Shown here one piece after another: positions 7,513-11,680 of a DNA stretch of 11,680 nucleotides. Positions within the stretch are counted from its first letter, which is position 1. Each line of letters starts with the position of its first letter. The notes beneath the pieces were generated by a model. It ran no database searches, was not told the DNA's origin, and worked only from the letters and a program-made list of their open reading frames with translations. The position numbers were made by a program, and so were the translations under genes. The stretch covers positions 1 through 11,680 of the forward strand of contig CAKTED010000022.1 in NCBI GenBank assembly GCA_934546725.1. The letters run 5' to 3'. Source of the stretch: an uncultured Oscillospiraceae bacterium. GTDB taxonomy: Bacteria; Bacillota; Clostridia; Oscillospirales; Oscillospiraceae.

Positions 7513-9483
7513 ATGGCGGAATTTAAAGTTATAAGCGAATATTCGCCCTCGGGCGACCAGCCGCAGGCCATAGACGCGCTCGCGCGGGGGCTTGAGGCCG
7601 GACTGGACGAGCAGACGCTCCTTGGCGTTACCGGCTCGGGAAAGACGTACACCATGGCGAAGGTCATAGAGCGCGTTCAGCGCCCGACGCTCGTTCTGGC
7701 GCATAACAAGACCCTTGCCGCGCAGCTCTGCTCAGAATTTAAGGAATTTTTCCCGAATAACGCCGTTGAATACTTCGTTTCATATTATGACTACTATCAG
7801 CCCGAGGCCTATATCCCCCATACGGATACATACATAGAAAAGGACGCCGCGATAAACGACGAGATAGAGCGCCTGCGTCACTCGGCCACGACCTCTCTCT
7901 TCGAGCGGCGGGACGTCATCGTCGTCGCCTCGGTATCCTGCATCTACGGCCTGGGCGACCCCATTGATTACAAAAACATGGTCGTATCCTTCCGCGAGGG
8001 GCAGGAGAAAAGCCGCGACGAGGTGATAAAAAAGCTCATAGAGATTCGCTACGAGCGCAACGACATCGCCTTTGACCGCAATATGTTCCGTGTTCGCGGC
8101 GATACGCTGGAGATATTCCCTGTTTACGCGAAGGACTATGCCATCCGCGTGGAGTTCTTTGGCGACGAGGTGGACAGGATAAGCGAGATAAACCCCGTGA
8201 CGGGCGCGGTGAACCGCCGCGTGGCGCATGCCGCCGTCTACCCCGCCTCGCACTACGTTACGACGCGCGAAAAGATGGAGCGCGCCATAGGCGTTATCGA
8301 AGCCGAAATGGAGCAGCGCTGCGCGCAGTTTAAGGAAGAGGGCAAGCTCGTGGAGGAGCAGCGCCTGCGCCAGCGCACGATGTATGACATTGAGATGATG
8401 CGCGAGATAGGCTATTGCAGCGGCATCGAGAACTATTCGCGGATAATAAGCGACCGCGCGCCCGGCAGCGCTCCAATGACGCTTCTGGACTATTTCCCGA
8501 AGGACTTCGTAATGTTTATAGACGAATCTCACGTTACGCTGCCGCAGGTGCGCGCGATGTACGCGGGCGACCACGCGCGCAAGAGCAGCCTTGTTGAGTA
8601 CGGCTTCCGCCTGCCGAGCGCTTTTGATAACCGCCCGCTGAGCTTTGACGAGTTCACGCAGAGGATAAACCAGGTCGTCTATGTCTCTGCAACGCCCTCA
8701 GACTATGAGCGCGAGCGCTCGGGGCAGATCGTGGAGCAGATAATCCGTCCCACGGGTCTGCTTGACCCGATAGTCGAGGTGAGGCCGATAGAGGGGCAGA
8801 TAGACGATCTTATCGGCGAGATAAATGAACGCGCGGCGCGCAGCGAGCGCGTGCTTGTAACGACGCTTACAAAGAAAATGGCGGAAAATCTCACGGAATA
8901 TCTGCAAAAGGCGGGCATCCGCGTGCGGTATATGCACCATGACATAAACAGCATCGAGCGCATGGAGATAGTCCGCGACCTGCGCCTGGGCGAATTTGAC
9001 GTGCTGGTGGGGATAAACCTTTTGCGCGAGGGTCTCGATCTGCCGGAGGTATCGCTCGTGGCGATACTTGATGCGGACAAGGAGGGCTTCCTGCGCAGCG
9101 AAACGAGCCTTATCCAGACGATAGGCCGCGCGGCGCGAAACGCCTCCGGCAAGGTAATAATGTACGCTGACACGGTAACGCCCTCGATGCGCCGCGCCAT
9201 TGACGAAACGGAGCGCCGCCGCGCAAGGCAGGATGAATATAACCGCGAGCACGGCATAGTACCCAAAACCGTCATAAAGGGCGTGCGCGATATAATTGAG
9301 ATATCCCGCCCGGAGGGCAGGGGGAAGGCGAAGCGGCAGGAAGCGGCAAAGCTCAGCCCGCAGGAGCGGGAGGAGGCCATTGCCCGGCTGGAGAAGGAGA
9401 TGCAGCGCGCGGCAAAGCTGCTTGAATTTGAATATGCCGCCGTGCTGCGCGACCGCATTATAAAGCTCAGGGGACAAAAATAA
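7513..9483 (+). CDS. uvrB: UvrB, excinuclease ABC subunit B
   Basis: UvrB receives damaged DNA from UvrA, verifies the lesion by inserting a beta-hairpin between the strands, and recruits UvrC for incision. The protein is 656 residues, as expected. Walker A GVTGSGKT (38-45, K44) is followed by the hairpin [15 protein letters not shown] (88-102), then [26 protein letters not shown], the DESH box (D337-H340), [10 protein letters not shown] and motif [11 protein letters not shown] (535-543). The C-terminal UVR motif (620-656, [11 protein letters not shown]...AAVLRDRI), which contacts UvrC, is present. AGGAGA (7500-7505) lies seven bases before ATG 7513, and only 12 bases separate it from radC, so it probably shares the upstream transcript. 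I see no LexA-like operator just upstream. In many Firmicutes uvrB is directly followed by uvrA; here uvrA lies five genes upstream. Confidence 0.99.
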   Translation: MAEFKVISEYSPSGDQPQAIDALARGLEAGLDEQTLLGVTGSGKTYTMAKVIERVQRPTLVLAHNKTLAAQLCSEFKEFFPNNAVEYFVSYYDYYQPEAYIPHTDTYIEKDAAINDEIERLRHSATTSLFERRDVIVVASVSCIYGLGDPIDYKNMVVSFREGQEKSRDEVIKKLIEIRYERNDIAFDRNMFRVRGDTLEIFPVYAKDYAIRVEFFGDEVDRISEINPVTGAVNRRVAHAAVYPASHYVTTREKMERAIGVIEAEMEQRCAQFKEEGKLVEEQRLRQRTMYDIEMMREIGYCSGIENYSRIISDRAPGSAPMTLLDYFPKDFVMFIDESHVTLPQVRAMYAGDHARKSSLVEYGFRLPSAFDNRPLSFDEFTQRINQVVYVSATPSDYERERSGQIVEQIIRPTGLLDPIVEVRPIEGQIDDLIGEINERAARSERVLVTTLTKKMAENLTEYLQKAGIRVRYMHHDINSIERMEIVRDLRLGEFDVLVGINLLREGLDLPEVSLVAILDADKEGFLRSETSLIQTIGRAARNASGKVIMYADTVTPSMRRAIDETERRRARQDEYNREHGIVPKTVIKGVRDIIEISRPEGRGKAKRQEAAKLSPQEREEAIARLEKEMQRAAKLLEFEYAAVLRDRIIKLRGQK

Positions 9484-9497
9484 TTGGCGAAAGCCTA

Positions 9498-9526
9498 TTC
9501 CAAATGGCGCGAAGATATGGTAAACT
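9498..9526 (+). promoter_or_regulatory. Possible extended -10 promoter for plsY-gpsA
   Basis: TGGTAAACT (9518-9526) fits an extended -10 element (TGn plus TAAACT, four of six matches to TATAAT). A weak TTCCAA (9498-9503) lies 17 bases upstream as a -35. The gap between uvrB and plsY is the largest between genes in the window and the AT content rises here, which supports a promoter. It remains a motif match only. Confidence 0.35.
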
Positions 9527-9537
9527 CAATAAAAGAC

Positions 9538-9552
9538 GGCGGCTGCGCCGCC
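9538..9552. promoter_or_regulatory. GC-rich hairpin in the plsY leader
   Basis: GGCGGC (9538-9543) pairs perfectly with GCCGCC (9547-9552) around a TGC loop. On the + strand no T-run follows. On the - strand the stem is followed by GTCTTTTATT, so it could act as a terminator for antisense transcription entering from the right. Alternatively it is a leader hairpin downstream of the possible plsY promoter. The stem is seen; its role is inference. Confidence 0.35.
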
Positions 9553-9570
9553 CGCCTTAAAGCGTAAGAT

Positions 9571-9579
9571 AGAGAGAGG
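9571..9579 (+). promoter_or_regulatory. Ribosome binding site supporting plsY start at 9589
   Basis: AGAGAGAGG ends nine bases before ATG 9589. The in-frame TTG at 9580 directly touches this element and could not use it, and the second ATG at 9592 is farther away, so 9589 is the preferred start. Confidence 0.5.
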
Positions 9580-9588
9580 TTGTTTTTC

Positions 9589-10362
9589 ATGATGACTCTT
9601 TGCCTTTTCATAATCGCAATAGCGTCCTACCTGCTCGGAGCGGTGAACGGCTCGATCATCGCCTCAAAGTACTTCTTCAAAAAGGATATCCGCAACTTTG
9701 GCAGCGGAAACGCGGGACTGACGAACTTTTACCGCATTTTCGGCAAAACCGGCATAATCGTGGTGCTGGCGATAGACATTGCCAAAACAGCGGCTGCCGT
9801 GCTGCTCGGCTGGGGGCTTATGAAGATCTATGACGCGGGCATGGTCGGCAAGCTCTTTGCGGGCTTCTTCGTGATGCTTGGCCACGCCTTCCCGATATAC
9901 TATGACTTCAAGGGCGGCAAGGGCGTGCTCTGCGGCGGTATCCTTGTTCTCATGCTTGACTGGCGCATCGGCCTGCTCTGCTGGCTTGTATTCATCATCG
10001 CGGTAGCCATTACGCGCTATGTTTCGCTTGGCTCGATCTGCGCGGGCATCATGCTGCCGGTTGGCGTGGCTCTCTTTGGCGGCTGGTGGCTTCAGGTGGT
10101 TCTGGCGCTTATGTGCGGCCTGCTGCTCGTTATAATGCACAGGCAGAATATTCTGCGTCTCATAGCGGGAATGGAGCGCAAGCTCAGCTTTGGCGAGCCT
10201 GCCGGAAGGCCTGAAGGCCGCGACGGCGAGAAAAACCCGGCGGCGGAGAGGGCGGAGCGCCCGCGCCCGGCTCAGCAGCGCACACGCCGCGGCGGCGGGG
10301 CGAGGTTCAGCATGCTGGAGGATGTGGATGACGATACCGGGGACGAAGAGGACGACGACTGA
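9589..10362 (+). CDS. plsY: PlsY, acyl-phosphate:glycerol-3-phosphate acyltransferase
   Basis: PlsY is an integral membrane enzyme that transfers an acyl chain from acyl-phosphate to the sn-1 position of glycerol-3-phosphate, giving lysophosphatidic acid. Using ATG 9589 the protein has 257 residues. Hydrophobic segments lie at about 4-24, 55-78, 86-103, 113-140 and 150-183. The three family motifs are recognisable: GSGNAGLTNFYR (38-49; usually GSGNxGxTNxxR), FKGGKGV (107-113) and TRYVSLGSI (142-150). The usual ending HRQNILRLIAGMERKL (184-199) follows. Beyond it is an extra tail of about 55 residues, first basic and proline/arginine-rich (203-241), then strongly acidic (243-257, EDVDDDTGDEEDDD); typical PlsY proteins end near 200 residues. 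gpsA, which supplies its substrate, lies 80 bases downstream. Confidence 0.95.
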   Translation: MMTLCLFIIAIASYLLGAVNGSIIASKYFFKKDIRNFGSGNAGLTNFYRIFGKTGIIVVLAIDIAKTAAAVLLGWGLMKIYDAGMVGKLFAGFFVMLGHAFPIYYDFKGGKGVLCGGILVLMLDWRIGLLCWLVFIIAVAITRYVSLGSICAGIMLPVGVALFGGWWLQVVLALMCGLLLVIMHRQNILRLIAGMERKLSFGEPAGRPEGRDGEKNPAAERAERPRPAQQRTRRGGGARFSMLEDVDDDTGDEEDDD

Positions 10363-10396
10363 TCGGACAAATCACCGGATCGACATTTTGATACAA

Positions 10397-10421
10397 ATAA
10401 GCCGTCCAAAGGGCGGCTTAT
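10397..10421. terminator. Hairpin between plsY and gpsA, possible weak terminator or attenuator
   Basis: ATAAGCCGTCC (10397-10407) pairs with GGGCGGCTTAT (10411-10421), eleven pairs with one G-U, around an AAA loop. Downstream on the + strand is GTTATTC, a broken T-rich stretch; on the - strand TTGTATC follows. It ends only seven bases before the gpsA ribosome binding site. It could lower gpsA expression by partial termination or stabilise the plsY mRNA 3' end. Stem certain, function uncertain. Confidence 0.5.
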
Positions 10422-10442
10422 GTTATTCAGGAGAAAGTAAAC

Positions 10443-11453
10443 ATGAAAATTTCCGTGCTTGAAAGCGGAAGCTGGGGAACGGCTCTTGCCGCTGCGCTGG
10501 CAAGAGAGGGGCACGACGTTTTGCTGCACTCGCTGCATTCCCCGCGCTCCGCGCTGCTTTATGAAAAACGTGAAAATCCGCGCCTGCCGGGCGTTGAGCT
10601 CCCGGCGGAGCTGAACTTTGCCGATGGGGCGGACGGAGTGGAGGATGCCGAGGCGGTGCTTTTTGTAACGCCATCCTTTGCCGTGCGCAGTACAGCTGCG
10701 AGTCTCAGAGGCAGAATACGCGACGATGCGCTCATCATTTCCGCGGCGAAGGGAATTGAGCGCGGCAGCTCGCTGCGCATGAGCCAGATCATTGCCGAGG
10801 AGCTTGGCGGAGAGGAGCGCCTGGCCGTGCTTTCGGGCCCGTCGCATGCCGAGGAGGTAGGCAGGGGAATGCCCACGGGCTGCGTTTCGGCATCCGTAAG
10901 CAGCCTGACGGCTCAGCGCGTGCAGGATATGCTCATGAGCCGCAGCTTCAGGATATATACCAGCTCAGATGTGATCGGCGTTGAGCTGTGCGGCGCGCTG
11001 AAAAACGTTATTGCCCTCTGCGCGGGCGTTTGCGCAGGACTGGGCTACGGCGATAACACCGCCGCCATGCTCATGACGCGCGGCCTGAACGAGATGGCCA
11101 ATCTCTGTGCGGCGCTCGGAGGAAGGAAGGAAACGTCGGCTGGACTTGCGGGCGTGGGCGACCTGATCGTTACCTGCACCTCGCGCCATTCCCGCAACCG
11201 CACGGCGGGTACATATATCGGACAGGGCATGACTGTCGAGGAGGCCTGCAAAAAGGTCGGCGCCACGGTCGAGGGCTATTTTGCCACCGCCGCCGCGCTG
11301 GAGCTGTCAAAAAAGGCCGGCGTGGAGATGCCGATAGCAGAGGAGCTGGGCATGGTGCTGTTCGAGGGCAAGCCTCCGCGCGAGGCGACAATGGAGCTCA
11401 TGCTCAGAGCGAAGAAGGACGAGCTGGTAGATACCTGGCTCGAGGGCCGGTAA
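10443..11453 (+). CDS. gpsA: GpsA, NAD(P)H-dependent glycerol-3-phosphate dehydrogenase
   Basis: GpsA reduces dihydroxyacetone phosphate to sn-glycerol-3-phosphate in the cytoplasm, providing the backbone that PlsY acylates. The protein has 336 residues, the usual size. The N-terminal Rossmann domain starts MKISVLESGSWGTALA; the family consensus is VxGxGxWGTALA, so the first glycine of the GxGxxG loop is E7 here while G9 and G12 are kept. Further landmarks are VTPSFAVR, SAAKGIE, LSGPSHAEEV, the substrate-site block GALKNVIALCAG (catalytic-type lysine K187), GYGDNTAAMLMTRGLNEM and GLAGVGDLIVTCTSRHSRNR. ATG 10443 has AGGAGA (10429-10434) eight bases upstream. A strong terminator follows 12 bases after the stop, so it is the last gene of the cluster. 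Apart from E7 nothing suggests inactivity. Confidence 0.97.
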   Translation: MKISVLESGSWGTALAAALAREGHDVLLHSLHSPRSALLYEKRENPRLPGVELPAELNFADGADGVEDAEAVLFVTPSFAVRSTAASLRGRIRDDALIISAAKGIERGSSLRMSQIIAEELGGEERLAVLSGPSHAEEVGRGMPTGCVSASVSSLTAQRVQDMLMSRSFRIYTSSDVIGVELCGALKNVIALCAGVCAGLGYGDNTAAMLMTRGLNEMANLCAALGGRKETSAGLAGVGDLIVTCTSRHSRNRTAGTYIGQGMTVEEACKKVGATVEGYFATAAALELSKKAGVEMPIAEELGMVLFEGKPPREATMELMLRAKKDELVDTWLEGR

Positions 11454-11465
11454 GAGTATAATATG

Positions 11466-11505
11466 GCGCGGGACTGACGCATTTTTGCGCAGTCCCGCGC
11501 TTTTT
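11466..11505 (+). terminator. Intrinsic terminator after gpsA
   Basis: GCGCGGGACTG (11466-11476) pairs perfectly with CAGTCCCGCGC (11490-11500). After a single bulged A (11477), CGCA (11478-11481) pairs with TGCG (11486-11489) around a TTTT loop. Five Ts (11501-11505) follow immediately. This is a classic rho-independent terminator ending the plus-strand cluster. Confidence 0.93.
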
Positions 11506-11680
11506 GTACGCATTGGGTGGTGCGTCCGTGACTGTGGACGCGGAAGCCTGCGGTCCGTCATTCAGAGGCCGAAGGCCGTAGAATCAACCTCCCCCGTCTC
11601 GGCCGCGAACCCAGCGTAGCGGATCGCGGCCGAAAACTGCGCCCGCAGGCGCGTTTCGAGGCCAACCGCCGCATAGCGGC
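11506..11680. repeat. Non-coding stretch made of short palindromes, possible interspersed repeat
   Basis: I see no gene here. The stretch holds at least five short inverted repeats: GCGTCC/GGACGC (11522-11527 with 11536-11541), GGCC/GGCC around GAA (11567-11577), TCGGCCGCGA/TCGCGGCCGA (11599-11608 with 11624-11633, ten perfect pairs, 15-base spacer), GCGCC/GGCGC (11639-11652) and GCCGC/GCGGC around ATA (11668-11680, at the edge). TTCAGAGGCC (11561) and TTCGAGGCC (11655) are near-copies. The segment AATCAACCTCCCCCGTC (11582-11598) recalls, from memory, a palindromic intergenic repeat common in gut Clostridia that contains CAACCTC...CCGTC; this link is inference. The element may continue past the window. 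Confidence 0.45.

Noticed and set aside
10389..10397. Extended -10-like TGATACAAA before gpsA
   Set aside because: No acceptable -35 at the right distance and the start would fall inside the following hairpin.
11457..11462. Perfect TATAAT after the gpsA stop
   Set aside because: No -35 at suitable spacing, and transcription would start inside the terminator stem at 11466-11505.

Overview
The window reads as ordinary chromosomal DNA from a GC-rich member of the Clostridia, most likely an Oscillospiraceae/Ruminococcaceae-type gut Firmicute. This is an inference from three things: the protein families and their order (recD2-comFC-mreB-radC, plsY-gpsA), Gram-positive style AGGAGG ribosome binding sites, and high GC with an unexpectedly heavy use of the ATA isoleucine codon. 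All eight recognisable genes and one small unrecognised gene lie on the + strand and fill almost the whole window. I see no phage, transposase, CRISPR array, tRNA or rRNA.

Layout. (1) Bases 2-2500 hold the 3' nine-tenths of uvrA; its beginning is off the left edge. (2) A 49-base gap with a strong hairpin leads to a small membrane-anchored protein of unknown function (2550-2882). (3) A tightly packed, partly overlapping run follows: recD2 (2882-5092), comFC (5079-5768), an mreB-family gene (5765-6790), radC (6790-7500) and uvrB (7513-9483). (4) A 105-base gap with a possible promoter and a hairpin precedes plsY (9589-10362). (5) An 80-base gap with a second hairpin precedes gpsA (10443-11453). 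(6) A textbook intrinsic terminator (11466-11505) closes the cluster. (7) The last 175 bases are non-coding and consist largely of short palindromes.

How the genes work together. UvrA and UvrB are the damage-recognition half of nucleotide excision repair; here they flank, rather than adjoin, RecD2 helicase, a ComFC-type phosphoribosyltransferase-fold protein, an actin-like MreB and RadC. Overlapping stop and start codons from the small ORF through radC suggest one translationally coupled transcript for DNA maintenance and cell shape. PlsY and GpsA form a separate functional pair: GpsA makes sn-glycerol-3-phosphate and PlsY acylates it, the first committed step of phospholipid synthesis.

No clearly new biological system is visible. 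The points that merit a second look are the divergent nucleotide-binding loops of the MreB homologue, which also lacks mreC and mreD next to it; the replacement of the first Rossmann glycine of GpsA by glutamate; a charged C-terminal tail on PlsY; the unrecognised small membrane protein, whose ribosome binding site lies in a hairpin; and the palindrome cluster at the right edge.
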